Shown one piece after another: positions 52,149 through 61,357 of a DNA stretch of 64,000 nt. The stretch is from Pseudomonas lundensis. GTDB lineage: Bacteria; Pseudomonadota; Gammaproteobacteria; Pseudomonadales; Pseudomonadaceae. Within the stretch, counting starts at the first letter, position 1; each line of letters begins with the position of its first letter. The DNA lies in the NCBI RefSeq assembly GCF_002269125.1, contig NZ_NQKI01000012.1, positions 1 to 64,000 of the forward strand, read 5' to 3'. Under the pieces are notes generated by a model. It saw only the letters and a list, made by a program, of their open reading frames with translations. It had not been told where the DNA came from and ran no database searches. A program made the position numbers and the translations under genes.

Positions 52149-53765
52149 CTAGCCGATTCGATGGGCCGAACGTCGAATCAACCCGATGACCGGCAACAAG
52201 CCCACCAATACCAGTGTCAGGGCGGGCAAGGAGGCGCGAGCCCATTCGCCTTCACTGGTCATTTCGAAGATGCGCACGGCCAGTGTGTCCCAACCGAAGG
52301 GCCGCATTAGAAGGGTTGCGGGCATTTCCTTGAGCACGTCGACAAACACCAGCAGCGCCGCACTCAATGTCCCCGGCAATAACAGCGGTAGATACACTTT
52401 GAAAAACAGTCGCGGGCCACTTACACCCAAGCTGCGGGCAGCTTCGGGCAAAGACGGACGGATGCGCGCCAGGCTGTTTTCGAGCGGGCCATAAGCGACG
52501 GCGATAAAGCGCACCAGATAGGCCAACAACAAGGCTGACAGGCTGCCCAGTAGCAACGGCTTGCCCGCCCCGCCCAGCCAGCCCGAAAGTGGAATGACCA
52601 GTTCGCGGTCCAGATAACTGAATGCCAACATGATCGACACGGCCAATACCGAACCGGGCAGCGCGTAGCCCAGGTTGGCAAGGCTCACTCCGGCACGGAT
52701 AGTCGGTGTCGGCGCCTGACGCCGGGCAAACGCCAGTACCAGAGCCACACAGACAGTGATGAGCGCCGCCATGCTACCCAAATACAAGGTGTGCAGAATC
52801 AGGCCTGTATAACGCTCATCGAGGTCAAACCGCCCGCGCTGCCAAAACCACACCATCAGTTGCAACATCGGGATCACAAATGCACAGGCAAACACCAATG
52901 AGCACCACCCGCTGGCCAGCCAGGCCTTAGGCCCGGTGAGGTGATAGAGGGCTTTGCCACGCGGACGCTCATTACTCGCACGGCTGGCGCCCCGGGCGCG
53001 GCGTTCGCCATAGAGCACGATCATAACCACCAATAGCAGCAGGCTGGCCAGTTGCGCGGCGGTTGAGAGACTGAAAAAACCGTACCAGGTTTTGTAGATC
53101 GCCGTGGTGAACGTGTCGAAATTGAACACCGACACGGCGCCAAAATCAGCCAGCGTCTCCATCAGCGCCAGCGCCACCCCCGCACCGATCGCCGGGCGCG
53201 CCATGGGCAACGCCACGCGCCAGAATGCCTGCCACGGGCTCTGACCCAAAACCCGCGCCGCCTCCATCAAGCCTTTGCCCTGGGCCAGAAAGGCCGTGCG
53301 CGCCAGCAAATAGACATACGGGTAAAACACCAGAATCAGCACGATGATCACGCCGCCGGTTGAGCGCACACGAGGCAGACGCAACCCCATGCCGAACCAT
53401 TCGCGCAGGAGCGTTTGCACGGGCCCGGCGAAGTCCAGCAAGCCGACGAATACAAACGCCAGCACATAGGCCGGGATCGCAAACGGTAGCATCAGCGCCC
53501 AGTCTAGCCAGCGCCTGCCGGGGAATTCGCACAAACTGGTGAGCCACGCGAGGCTGACACCCAGCAGCGTGACGCCTACCCCTACCCCCGCAATCAGCGT
53601 CAGCGTGTTGCCCAGCAGACGCGGCATTTGCGTGTCCCACAAATGGCTCCAGATCTGTGTATCCACACTTTGCCAGGACAGCAGCAATACACTCAGGGGC
53701 AAAAGCACCAGAGCAGCAATGGTAAAAACCAGCGGATACCAGCGACGTTGGGCGGGATGTGCCAC
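52149..53765 (-). CDS. Iron(III) ABC transporter permease (FbpB/AfuB type)
   Basis: A 538-residue double permease with two repeats of about six membrane segments each. The EAA loops are ARVLGQSPWQAFWRVALPMARPAI near residue 170 (core cited) and PEAARSLGVSGPRLFFKVYLPLLLPG near 440. Start codon is GTG with only a weak ribosome-binding site. It follows the ferric-binding-protein gene on the same strand after 131 bases. No ATPase gene is adjacent, so that subunit is encoded elsewhere or borrowed. Confidence 0.9.
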   Translation of the reverse strand: MAHPAQRRWYPLVFTIAALVLLPLSVLLLSWQSVDTQIWSHLWDTQMPRLLGNTLTLIAGVGVGVTLLGVSLAWLTSLCEFPGRRWLDWALMLPFAIPAYVLAFVFVGLLDFAGPVQTLLREWFGMGLRLPRVRSTGGVIIVLILVFYPYVYLLARTAFLAQGKGLMEAARVLGQSPWQAFWRVALPMARPAIGAGVALALMETLADFGAVSVFNFDTFTTAIYKTWYGFFSLSTAAQLASLLLLVVMIVLYGERRARGASRASNERPRGKALYHLTGPKAWLASGWCSLVFACAFVIPMLQLMVWFWQRGRFDLDERYTGLILHTLYLGSMAALITVCVALVLAFARRQAPTPTIRAGVSLANLGYALPGSVLAVSIMLAFSYLDRELVIPLSGWLGGAGKPLLLGSLSALLLAYLVRFIAVAYGPLENSLARIRPSLPEAARSLGVSGPRLFFKVYLPLLLPGTLSAALLVFVDVLKEMPATLLMRPFGWDTLAVRIFEMTSEGEWARASLPALTLVLVGLLPVIGLIRRSAHRIG

Positions 53766-53896
53766 AAAGGACTCTCGGAAGATGGGAGGGACGAGGATTG
53801 TAGGTTGCGTTGCGACACGATGTGGAAGGGTTTAGCCCTCGCGCCAGCCCTCTTTCACGGTAGAGGGCCAGGGCGAAGGTGTGCGTTACATTCGAC

Positions 53897-54898
53897 TCAA
53901 TTCCAGCCTGCGCGGTCCATCATGCGGATAGCTTCAGCCTGACGCTTGCCCGCCACTTCAACCGGCAGGGCGTCTGCCTTGAACTCACCCCAACTGGCCA
54001 CTTCAGCAGAAGGTGGAACGCTTGGGTTCGCCGGGAATTCCTGGTTGGTGCCTGCAAAGATCGACTGCGCCTCAGGCGTGGTCATCCACTCCACCAGTGC
54101 CTTGGCGGCTTCTGGATGCGGAGCGTATTGGGTCAAGCCAATACCCGACAGGTTGACGTGGACACCGCGATCAGCCTGATTGGGCCAAAATAACTTCACG
54201 GCCAGATCAGGTTTCTGCTTGTGCAGGCGGCCGTAGTAGTACGTGTTGACGATGCCTACGTCGCATTGACCGGCGTTGATCGCCTCCAGCACTGCGATGT
54301 CATCCGAGAACACGTCGGTGGACAGGTTGTTCACCCAGCCCTTGAGGATCTCTTCGGTTTTGTCGGCCCCATTCACTTCAATCATGGTGGCAGTCAGCGA
54401 CTGGTTGTACACCTTTTTGGCCGTGCGCAGGCACAAGCGCCCTTCCCACTCTTTATTTGCCAAGGCTTCGTAGGTGGACAGTTCTTCAGGCTTAACGCGG
54501 TCAGTGGAATAGGCGATGGTGCGCGCGCGCAGGCTCAGGCCCGTCCATGCGTGGGAAGAAGACCGGTATTGCGGCGGGATGTTTTTGTCTATCACTGCGG
54601 AGGTGAACGGCTGCAGAATGCCCATTTGCTCGGCTTGCCACAGGTTGCCTGCGTCGACGGTCAACAACAGGTCAGCAGTAGCGTTCTGGCCTTCTGCCTT
54701 GATGCGCTGCATGAGCGGCGCTTCCTTGTCAGTGATGAACTTGACCTTGACCCCGGTTTTCGCGGTGTAGGCGTCAAATACCGGCTTGATCAACTCGTCA
54801 ATACGCGAGGAGTAAACCACCACTTCGTCGGCAGCATAAACGCTGCTCGCAAAAACGGTCAGGGCCAGGGCAGTCAGTAGACGCTTGGGTGCCAACAT
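53897..54898 (-). CDS. Periplasmic iron(III)-binding protein (FbpA/AfuA type)
   Basis: Ferric-ion-binding protein of 333 residues. The signal peptide ends at SSVYA; the mature part begins [15 protein letters not shown]. The iron-ligand tyrosines are in NTYYYGRL near residue 220, and [15 protein letters not shown] near 57 is typical. It delivers iron to the permease gene downstream. A Fur-like site lies 35-53 bases before the ATG, matching an iron-repressed operon. Confidence 0.92.
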   Translation of the reverse strand: MLAPKRLLTALALTVFASSVYAADEVVVYSSRIDELIKPVFDAYTAKTGVKVKFITDKEAPLMQRIKAEGQNATADLLLTVDAGNLWQAEQMGILQPFTSAVIDKNIPPQYRSSSHAWTGLSLRARTIAYSTDRVKPEELSTYEALANKEWEGRLCLRTAKKVYNQSLTATMIEVNGADKTEEILKGWVNNLSTDVFSDDIAVLEAINAGQCDVGIVNTYYYGRLHKQKPDLAVKLFWPNQADRGVHVNLSGIGLTQYAPHPEAAKALVEWMTTPEAQSIFAGTNQEFPANPSVPPSAEVASWGEFKADALPVEVAGKRQAEAIRMMDRAGWN

Positions 54899-54932
54899 GA
54901 GGGGCGGTCTCTCTAGATGCGAATCGGGCGTA

Positions 54933-54951
54933 AATGGTAGTGAATCACATT
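54933..54951 (-). promoter_or_regulatory. Fur-box-like operator of the iron ABC operon
   Basis: On the minus strand AATGTGATTCACTACCATT agrees with the overlapping-hexamer Fur motif (AATGATAATCATTATCATT) at about 14 of 19 positions. It stands just upstream of the iron-binding-protein gene. Confidence 0.5.
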
Positions 54952-55016
54952 TGCCAGCTCAACCTAACTCGCCCCCGAGGCGTTACCAGATGTTGCAAGC
55001 GCAAGCAGGGAGGCGA

Positions 55017-56240
55017 TCACGGCTTGGCCAATGGCGGCAAATCCCCGGTCAACCCTAGTGCTTGACGCACGAATACTGCTTTAGCCTCGGGCATTTGGTT
55101 AACCCATTTCAGGCCGCTGTTGCGCAGTAGGCGTGCGGTGAGTGAATCCGCCTGGAACAGTCGCTGAAAACCTTCCATCGCAGCCATCAACGCCAGATTG
55201 TGCGGCATGCGACGACGTTCGAAACGGCTTAATACTTTGATATCGGCAAGACGCTCGCCACGATCCACGCCATGCAACAGCACGTGCGCCAACACCGCAG
55301 CGTCGAGGAAACCGAGGTTAACGCCCTGCCCGGCCAACGGGTGAATGGTGTGCGCGGCATCGCCAATCAGCGCCAGCCCATGCGCCACATAGCGTTTGGC
55401 GTGACGTTGACGCAATGGCACGCAGACCCGCGGGTCTGCGCTCAGTACCGACCCCAGTCGGCCTTCAAACGCCAGCTCCAGCTCATGGCAGAACCCGTCG
55501 TCATCCAGTGCCATCAGACGCTGAGCGTCTTCAGGCGTGGTGGACCAGACAATCGAGCACCAGTCCTGCTGGCCATCGCGCTCCAACGGTAAAAATGCCA
55601 AAGGGCCATGGTCAGTGAATCGCTGCCAGGCGGTTTGCTGATGCGGCTGGGCGCACCGCACACTGGTAACAATGGCGTGATGCATGTAGTCCCATTCACG
55701 GGTCTGACAGCCCGTCAGGCGGCGCACCGCCGAGTTGGCGCCATCAGCCGCGATCACCAGCGGAGCGCGCAAGGTGCGACCGTCCGCCAGTGTCAGCAGC
55801 CACTCGTCACCCGAGCGGCGCATTTGCTCCAGTCGCGCATTGGCCAGCAATTCGATATCGCTGCTCTGCAAACACGCCAGCAACGCATCCTGCACGACGC
55901 GATTTTCGACGATATGACCCAGTACGTCGGCATGCACGCTGGCTGCCGAGAAATGAATCTGGCCCGTTCCGCTGCCGTCCCACACGTGCATGTGCGAATA
56001 CGGGCTGACCCGACGGCCGACAATCCCGTCCCACGCACCCAAGCGTTGCAGAATGCGCTGGCTGGCAGCCGACAAGGCGCTGACACGAGGCTCAAAGGTA
56101 TCAGCCGGGCTGAACGGTGTAACGCTCAGCGGCCCGCCATCGAGCAGCAGGATTTTCAACCCACTGTCCTTGAGCGCCAGCGCCAAGGCGCTTCCGACCA
56201 TTCCGGCCCCAACAATCAGCAGATCTGCGCGCATTTCCAT
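55017..56240 (-). CDS. ubiI: UbiH/UbiF/VisC-family FAD hydroxylase (UbiI type)
   Basis: FAD-dependent monooxygenase of 407 residues, one of the ring hydroxylases of ubiquinone synthesis. The FAD-binding GxGxxG is LLIVGAGMVGSALALAL at residues 7-23; the conserved DG motif is APLVIAADGANSAVRRL near 170, and the second FAD motif is GLALIGDAAHTIHPLAGQGVNLG near 295 (cores cited). The order ygfB-pepP-ubiH-ubiI is the same as in E. coli, so UbiI (C5 hydroxylase) is the best name; UbiF is the alternative. Confidence 0.85.
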   Translation of the reverse strand: MEMRADLLIVGAGMVGSALALALKDSGLKILLLDGGPLSVTPFSPADTFEPRVSALSAASQRILQRLGAWDGIVGRRVSPYSHMHVWDGSGTGQIHFSAASVHADVLGHIVENRVVQDALLACLQSSDIELLANARLEQMRRSGDEWLLTLADGRTLRAPLVIAADGANSAVRRLTGCQTREWDYMHHAIVTSVRCAQPHQQTAWQRFTDHGPLAFLPLERDGQQDWCSIVWSTTPEDAQRLMALDDDGFCHELELAFEGRLGSVLSADPRVCVPLRQRHAKRYVAHGLALIGDAAHTIHPLAGQGVNLGFLDAAVLAHVLLHGVDRGERLADIKVLSRFERRRMPHNLALMAAMEGFQRLFQADSLTARLLRNSGLKWVNQMPEAKAVFVRQALGLTGDLPPLAKP

Positions 56241-56319
56241 GCTTTAAGCCTGTGTCGTGAGCGGCATGCGCCGCACGTGAAAAAAGGATCGACAAGGAAC
56301 GCGAACGCTCCCGCCATCG

Positions 56320-57507
56320 TCAAATGTCTGCGCGGGCGCCCAACCCCATGGCTTGACGGGCAAACCAGCGTTTGGCCGGAGGCAGCAAATCAAGACCCAG
56401 CAGGCCCAGGTTGCGACCGAACGACACCAGCGTCTGATCGCTGCCAAACAGGCGCGTCACCTGATCCGAGAAGCCAATCGTCAATTGCTGATCGCGTTGT
56501 TGGCGCTGTTGATAACTCAACAGCGTGGCAAGGTCACCGGGGTGTCTGTCGCTCGCCAGCAACGCTTCAGCCAAGGCTTGCGCATCGCGCAGCGACAGGT
56601 TGAAACCCTGACCAGCAATCGGATGCAGGCTGTGGGCGGCATTACCCAGCACGGCCAGGTGCGGGCGTACTTGCTCTTGCGCCTCGATCAGCGTCAGCGG
56701 GTACAAATGCCGCGCCCCCACTTGCTTGAGGGTGCCCAGACGATAACCGAACACGCCCTGCAACTCGCTGAGGAAGCTGCGCTCATCCAGCGCGGCCAGA
56801 CGCTCGGCGTCCATTCCCAAGCGGGTCCACACCAACGCGCAGCGGTTTTCCGGCAGCGGCAGCAAGGCCATTGGGCCTTCGTCCGTAAAGCGCTCAAAGG
56901 CCATCCCGCAATGGGCTTCGCTAGGGGTGATGTTGGCGATCAGCGCGCTTTGGTCATAAGGACGCTTACTGACATGAATCCCCAACTGCTCACGCAGGTT
57001 CGAACGCCCGCCGTCGGCCAGCACGGCCAGGTCGCAGTCGAGCGTGGTCTCATCGTTGAGGGTGAGGCGATAACCGTCTTCGAGAGGCTGCATGTGGATA
57101 ACTTCGGCCGGGCAGCGCCAGGTGATGACGTCAGGGTCCAGGTGTTTCCACAGGCACTGGCCGAGCCAGGCGTTCTCGACCACGTAGCCAAGCGCCGGGA
57201 CGCCTTCTTCAATGGCGGACAACCGCGCGGTCGAAAAACGCCCGCGGTCGGACACATGAATGTCTTTGATCGGTTCGGCGCGGGCAGCGATTGACTGCCA
57301 CAGCCCCAGTCGTTCGTAGATCTGTCGGGCGCCATAGCTCAATGCCGAAGAACGGGCATCGTAGCTGGGCTGGTAGCTGTTGCCGGGCGCGAAAGGTTCG
57401 ATCAGGACGATTTTCCAGCCCCGCGCTTTGGCCCCGGCCTGCAATGCCAGCGCCAGGCTCGCGCCCACCAGCCCGCCACCGATGATGGCCAGATTGACTC
57501 GACTCAT
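56320..57507 (-). CDS. ubiH: 2-octaprenyl-6-methoxyphenol hydroxylase UbiH
   Basis: FAD-dependent monooxygenase of 395 residues for C1 hydroxylation in ubiquinone synthesis. GxGxxG is NLAIIGGGLVGASLALAL at residues 4-21; SSALSYGARQIYERLGLW and the second FAD motif LAVLGNAAHSLHPIAGQGFNL near 285 follow. Its ATG overlaps the pepP stop (ATGA), so it is translated together with pepP. It shares a fold with UbiI; the subtype rests on gene order and the N-terminal sequence. Confidence 0.92.
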   Translation of the reverse strand: MSRVNLAIIGGGLVGASLALALQAGAKARGWKIVLIEPFAPGNSYQPSYDARSSALSYGARQIYERLGLWQSIAARAEPIKDIHVSDRGRFSTARLSAIEEGVPALGYVVENAWLGQCLWKHLDPDVITWRCPAEVIHMQPLEDGYRLTLNDETTLDCDLAVLADGGRSNLREQLGIHVSKRPYDQSALIANITPSEAHCGMAFERFTDEGPMALLPLPENRCALVWTRLGMDAERLAALDERSFLSELQGVFGYRLGTLKQVGARHLYPLTLIEAQEQVRPHLAVLGNAAHSLHPIAGQGFNLSLRDAQALAEALLASDRHPGDLATLLSYQQRQQRDQQLTIGFSDQVTRLFGSDQTLVSFGRNLGLLGLDLLPPAKRWFARQAMGLGARADI

Positions 57508-58838
57508 GCTGCGTTCACCTTGGCTGCGGCCATCAAGGCTTCGATATCGGCCACCGTTTTCGGCACGTCGCCCGTCAAAATCTCACACCCGTTTTTGGTG
57601 ACCACTACGTCGTCCTCGATCCGCACACCGATGCCGCGCCATTTTTTGGCGACGGCTTGATTGTTCGGGCTAATGTAGATGCCGGGTTCAACGGTGAGGG
57701 TCATGCCGACTTCCAGCACGCGCCACTCGCCCCCGACCTTGTACTCACCCACGTCATGCACATCCAGCCCCAGCCAATGCCCGGCACGGTGCATGTAAAA
57801 CGCTTTGTAGGCTTCGCTGGCGATCAGTTCCTCCACGTCGCCCTGCAATAACCCGAGCGCCACCAACCCCGCCGTTATCACTTTAACCGTGGCTTCGTGG
57901 GCTTGATTCCAGTGCTTGTTCGGCGCGATCTCAGCGAACGCGGCTTCTTGCGCCGCCAGCACCACGCCATAAATCGCCTTTTGCTCGGGCGAAAATCTCC
58001 CGTTGACCGGGAAGGTACGGCTGATATCGCTGGCATAGCAGTCGATCTCGCAGCCCGCATCAATCAGCACCAGATCGCCGTCCTTGAGCAGGGCGTCGTT
58101 CTCTTGGTAGTGGAGGATGCAGCTGTTGTCACCCGAAGCGACAATGGAGCCATACGCTGGCATTTTTGCCCCGCTTTTCCGGAATTCATAATCCAGCTCT
58201 GCTTCCAGGCTGTATTCATGCAAACCAGGACGGCTGGCTTGCATGGCACGGACATGGGCACGGGCCGAAATCTGCGCCGCGTGGCGCATGACTTTTAATT
58301 CTGCCGCCGATTTATACAGGCGCATGTCATGCAGCAGATGATCCAGGGCAACAAATTCGTTGGGCGGCTGAGCGCCGAGGCTGGCCTTGGAGCGGATGGT
58401 ATTGATCCACTCCATTACATGGCGATCGAATTCCGGGTTGCTGCCCATCGCCGAATACACACGGTCGCGTCCCTCAATCAGACCCGGCAGGATGTCGTCG
58501 ATGTCGGTAATGGGGAATGCGTCGTGCGCACCAAAATCGCGCATGGCGCCTTCTTGCCCGGCCCGCAGGCCGTCCCACAGCTCGCGCTCTGGGTTGCGTT
58601 CGCGGCAAAACAGTACAAATTCGCCATGGGCTCGGCCGGGGATCAACACAATGACCGCTTCTGGCTCGGGGAAACCGCTCAGGTATTGGAAGTTACTTTC
58701 CTGACGGTACACGTGCTCAACGTCACGATTGCGAATCGCCACAGGGGCCGCCGGCAATATTGCGATGCTGTTGGGCCCCATCTGCGCCATGAGCGCCTTG
58801 CGGCGGCGTGCGTATTCCGATTTCGGGATATGAATCAT
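57504..58838 (-). CDS. pepP: Xaa-Pro aminopeptidase PepP
   Basis: Di-manganese aminopeptidase P of 444 residues, removing N-terminal residues that precede proline. The N-terminal creatinase-like half has ILPAAPVAIRNRDVEHVYRQES near residue 27 (core RNRDVEHVYRQ). The catalytic half shows metal ligands in LVLIDAGCEIDCYASDISRTFP (two Asp), HRAGHWLGLDVHDVG (His), LTVEPGIYI (Glu) and GVRIEDDVVVT (Glu). All five are present. Confidence 0.95.
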   Translation of the reverse strand: MIHIPKSEYARRRKALMAQMGPNSIAILPAAPVAIRNRDVEHVYRQESNFQYLSGFPEPEAVIVLIPGRAHGEFVLFCRERNPERELWDGLRAGQEGAMRDFGAHDAFPITDIDDILPGLIEGRDRVYSAMGSNPEFDRHVMEWINTIRSKASLGAQPPNEFVALDHLLHDMRLYKSAAELKVMRHAAQISARAHVRAMQASRPGLHEYSLEAELDYEFRKSGAKMPAYGSIVASGDNSCILHYQENDALLKDGDLVLIDAGCEIDCYASDISRTFPVNGRFSPEQKAIYGVVLAAQEAAFAEIAPNKHWNQAHEATVKVITAGLVALGLLQGDVEELIASEAYKAFYMHRAGHWLGLDVHDVGEYKVGGEWRVLEVGMTLTVEPGIYISPNNQAVAKKWRGIGVRIEDDVVVTKNGCEILTGDVPKTVADIEALMAAAKVNAA

Positions 58839-58867
58839 GGGCAGACGGGTTTCCTCTTGGCGATCGA

Positions 58868-59431
58868 TCAGTGCAGCGAAGGCTTGGCGGCCGCAGGCTC
58901 TTCAGGCTTTTTAGTTTCGGTGTACAGCAACAGCGGCGCGACGCGCAGGTATTCCATCACTTCCATGTAATCGCTTTCGCCATCGTCAGATTCTTCAAGC
59001 GCATCTTGCACCTGCGCGATGGCCGCCAAGTCTTGCAGCACTTCGCGACCTTCATTGCTCAACGCGTTATCGCGGTAATTAAGACCGAAACCGGCCAGGA
59101 AGCCCTGACACCATTCGCCCAAAGCAATGGCGCGGTCAGTCAGTGGCGCGTCGTCTGTCGGCAGCAACAGCACAACGGTCATGTCGTCACTGGTCAGCTC
59201 ACCCTTGACCATCTCTTGCAAACCAATCAAGGCATTGCGTACGTTGTCACTGATTTCAGTTTCGCTCTGGAACAGCTCAGCGGCATCAGCCAGCCAGCCA
59301 TCATGGTCAAAGCCAACGCCGGCCGCACTGCGGCCCAGCAGCAGGCCATGCAACTCGGCAGGCGATACGTTATGGCCGCTGGTGCTCAGCAGGGTGGCAA
59401 AGGCTTGGTACGGGGAGTTCTGAATAGGCAT
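58868..59431 (-). CDS. ygfB: YgfB/YecA family protein (UPF0149)
   Basis: A 187-residue all-helical acidic protein of UPF0149. Family features are the early [16 protein letters not shown] near residue 22 and the central [15 protein letters not shown] near 85. In P. aeruginosa a YgfB protein is linked by genetics to beta-lactam resistance through ampDh3; that function here is by homology only. It heads the minus-strand run ygfB-pepP-ubiH-ubiI and diverges from the zapA genes. Confidence 0.92.
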   Translation of the reverse strand: MPIQNSPYQAFATLLSTSGHNVSPAELHGLLLGRSAAGVGFDHDGWLADAAELFQSETEISDNVRNALIGLQEMVKGELTSDDMTVVLLLPTDDAPLTDRAIALGEWCQGFLAGFGLNYRDNALSNEGREVLQDLAAIAQVQDALEESDDGESDYMEVMEYLRVAPLLLYTETKKPEEPAAAKPSLH

Positions 59432-59565
59432 GGTCAGCTAGGCGCCAAGCGGCGCTATGTCTAGAATGGAGGCCTTGTATCCTAGCATCGGCAGACGAGC
59501 CAGACCATCAAGGCGTCAACTCGCCTGATCGTCCCCACCCATCAGAAAATACACAGTAGGACACA

Positions 59566-59775
59566 ATGGAAGACACCGACCTGCATGAACTGATGGCCAG
59601 GCTCGAACTCCTGATTAGCCGGGTCGAGCAACTTAAAAGTCAAAACGGACTCTTACTAGCTCAGGAAAAGACTTGGCGCGAGGAACGCGCGCACCTCATT
59701 GAAAAAAACGAAATCGCCCGACACAAGGTGGAATCGATGATTTCGCGCCTCAAAGCCCTGGAGCAAGACTCATGA
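59566..59775 (+). CDS. TIGR02449-family coiled-coil protein (ZapB-like)
   Basis: A 69-residue protein that is one continuous coiled coil (ELMARLELLISRVEQLKSQNGLLLAQEK with heptad leucines; core cited). It belongs to the TIGR02449 group found directly before zapA in Pseudomonas, and is thought to be a ZapB-like cell-division partner. Its stop overlaps the zapA start by four bases, giving coupled translation. Confidence 0.88.
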   Translation: MEDTDLHELMARLELLISRVEQLKSQNGLLLAQEKTWREERAHLIEKNEIARHKVESMISRLKALEQDS

Positions 59776-60089
59776 GTTCAAGCAATAGCGTCACCGTGCA
59801 TATCCTCGATAAAGAATATTCGATCATGTGCCCCCAGGAAGAACGGACCAACCTGGTGAGCGCCGCCCGTTATCTGGACGGCAAAATGCGCGAAATCCGT
59901 AGCAGCGGCAAAGTGATTGGCGCCGATCGCATCGCCGTAATGGCCGCGCTCAATATCACTCACGATCTGCTGCACAAGCAGGAGGTCGCTGAAGTTCAGA
60001 CCAGCAGCTCAACCCGAGAACAAGTGCGCGACCTGCTGGAACGCGTTGATTTGGTGCTTGCCACTGATCCGAACGAACGTCAAAGCTGA
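59772..60089 (+). CDS. zapA: Cell division protein ZapA
   Basis: A 105-residue protein that cross-links FtsZ filaments at the division ring. The N-terminal globular part has SVTVHILDKEYSIMCPQEE and the conserved LVSAARYLDGKMREIR region; a coiled coil follows from about residue 60 (MAALNITHDLLHKQE). It sits before the 6S RNA gene, the usual order in gamma-proteobacteria. Confidence 0.94.
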   Translation: MSSSNSVTVHILDKEYSIMCPQEERTNLVSAARYLDGKMREIRSSGKVIGADRIAVMAALNITHDLLHKQEVAEVQTSSSTREQVRDLLERVDLVLATDPNERQS

Positions 60090-60109
60090 TTCAAAAGGTT
60101 TCTTTGGGG

Positions 60110-60115
60110 TATACT
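60110..60115 (+). promoter_or_regulatory. -10 element of the 6S RNA promoter
   Basis: TATACT ten bases before the start of 6S RNA, in the context GGGGTATACTCGCG. No good -35 stands at 17 bases, where TGATTC is found. Confidence 0.6.
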
Positions 60116-60124
60116 CGCGCCACT

Positions 60125-60298
60125 CCCTGGAGTATTCGCCAGTTAGCGATGTCCCTGAGCCGATTCGCATTACCCTGGAGCTTGCACGTTGGACCGGTGT
60201 GCATGTCCGCTCGACGGAAAGCCTTAAGGTCTACTGCAACTTCCACCTTGAACTTTCGGGTTCAAGGGCCAAGCCGACAGCGGTACGTCGGGGAGCCT
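60125..60298 (+). ncRNA. ssrS: 6S RNA (SsrS)
   Basis: About 174-180 bases matching Pseudomonas 6S RNA from memory. Recognisable blocks are GATGTCCCTGAGCCGAT on the 5' side, GACCGGTGTGCATGTCCGC in the centre and GAAAGCCTTAAGGTCTACTG and GGGTTCAAGGGC on the 3' side; the two ends pair (CCCTGG with the closing GGGGAGCC region). It binds sigma-70 RNA polymerase as an open-promoter mimic in stationary phase. Position between zapA and the cyclo-ligase gene is the conserved one. End points are accurate to about five bases. Confidence 0.93.
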
Positions 60299-60312
60299 GA
60301 TTTTTCCAGTGC

Positions 60313-60335
60313 AATGCCAGCCCTCCGCTGGCATT
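60313..60335 (+). promoter_or_regulatory. Hairpin after 6S RNA
   Basis: AATGCCAGC/GCTGGCATT, nine perfect pairs around a five-base loop, lies between 6S RNA and the cyclo-ligase gene. Only three T residues follow, so it is more likely a processing or partial-termination point in an ssrS-fau co-transcript than a full terminator. Confidence 0.6.
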
Positions 60336-60345
60336 GGCTTTCTCG

Positions 60346-60990
60346 GTGTCGACCTTGAACAGCACGCCACCTACCCGCCCGCAACTTCGCCGCCAACTGC
60401 GCAGCGCCCGCCGCGAACTTTCGCCTTGCGCGCAACGTCTGGCAGCCCGTGGCCTGTACCGGCAACTGGCGCAACATCCTCTGTTCCGCCGCGCCAAACA
60501 CATTTCCCTTTATTTGCCCACCGACGGTGAAATCGACCCGCGCCTGCTGCTGCGTGAAGCGCAACGCCGGGGCAAGATCACGTACCTGCCTGTACTCAGC
60601 GCATGGCCCCGGACCAAAATGGTGTTTCAACGTATCGCCCCCGGCGAGAAGCTGATCCCCAACCGCTTCCGAATTCTCGAACCGCGCATCAATCATGCAC
60701 GCCAACGCAAGGTCTGGACACTCGACCTGGTGTTGCTGCCATTGGTGGGGTTCGATCCGAACGGTGGACGGCTGGGCATGGGCGGCGGGTTTTATGACCG
60801 CAGCCTTGCGTATCTGGCACGTCGACAATGCTGGCGCAAGCCGACACTGCTAGGCCTGGCCCACGAATGCCAAAAGGTCGAAAACCTGACTCAAGCCAGC
60901 TGGGACGTGCCGTTACAAGGCACCGTTTCGGACAAGCAGTGGTATGTCGCCCACACGTCGCCAGGGCATCACGCGACGCGCGATGCCTGA
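60346..60990 (+). CDS. fau: 5-formyltetrahydrofolate cyclo-ligase
   Basis: ATP-dependent enzyme of about 214 residues that turns 5-formyl-THF into 5,10-methenyl-THF. The family N-terminus RPQLRRQLRSARRELS is clear, LYLPTDGEIDP and the ATP/folate loop GFDPNGGRLGMGGGFYDRSLAYL near residue 145 (core GRLGMGGGFYDRSL) are diagnostic. No ATG fits: candidate starts are TTG at 60334 and GTG at 60346. GTG is given here, with low certainty about the exact codon. Co-transcription with 6S RNA is usual. Confidence 0.88.
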   Translation: MSTLNSTPPTRPQLRRQLRSARRELSPCAQRLAARGLYRQLAQHPLFRRAKHISLYLPTDGEIDPRLLLREAQRRGKITYLPVLSAWPRTKMVFQRIAPGEKLIPNRFRILEPRINHARQRKVWTLDLVLLPLVGFDPNGGRLGMGGGFYDRSLAYLARRQCWRKPTLLGLAHECQKVENLTQASWDVPLQGTVSDKQWYVAHTSPGHHATRDA

Positions 60991-61012
60991 AAAGTCGTTA
61001 ACGCAAGAAAGT

Positions 61013-61162
61013 TTAGCGTTTGAAAGGTTGTACTTGCTGTTGAGCCAGTTCAATCGGCGCATCGGTCGAGTTGGACCACAAACTTTGCGCATACCCCGTT
61101 GTAACTACGCCCAAACCGAACAAAAAAGCCAAAACCCACAGTACATCCGGTTTGCGTTTCAT
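61013..61162 (-). CDS. Small membrane-anchored or exported protein
   Basis: A 49-residue protein starting MKRKPDVLWVLAFLFGLGVV with a single hydrophobic helix, then a TGYAQSLW segment resembling a signal-peptidase site, and a short polar tail. AAGGGGGG precedes the ATG. From memory, similar short proteins are found next to the cyclo-ligase gene in other Pseudomonas. It is convergent with that gene (22 bases between stops). Function unknown. Confidence 0.65.
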   Translation of the reverse strand: MKRKPDVLWVLAFLFGLGVVTTGYAQSLWSNSTDAPIELAQQQVQPFKR

Positions 61163-61357
61163 CGATTGCCCCCCTTCAGGCAAATCAACACGATGACAGC
61201 AACGGTTTTTGTTATAGGCCGTGCAGCAGCGTCAAGCTTAAAATCCCGGCATTCTGCGACAACCGTTAACGACACGCAAACGATGGCGTCAACCGGCTGT
61301 CGGTTTATCAAGATGTTTCAAGAAAGATGATTCGCATCATGTTTCAGGAGAAGAAAA

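Noticed and set aside
53840..53880. Inverted repeat GCCCTC/GAGGGC after the iron-binding-protein gene
   Set aside because: Short stem without T-run; it may only reflect local GC-rich sequence, so it is not called a terminator.
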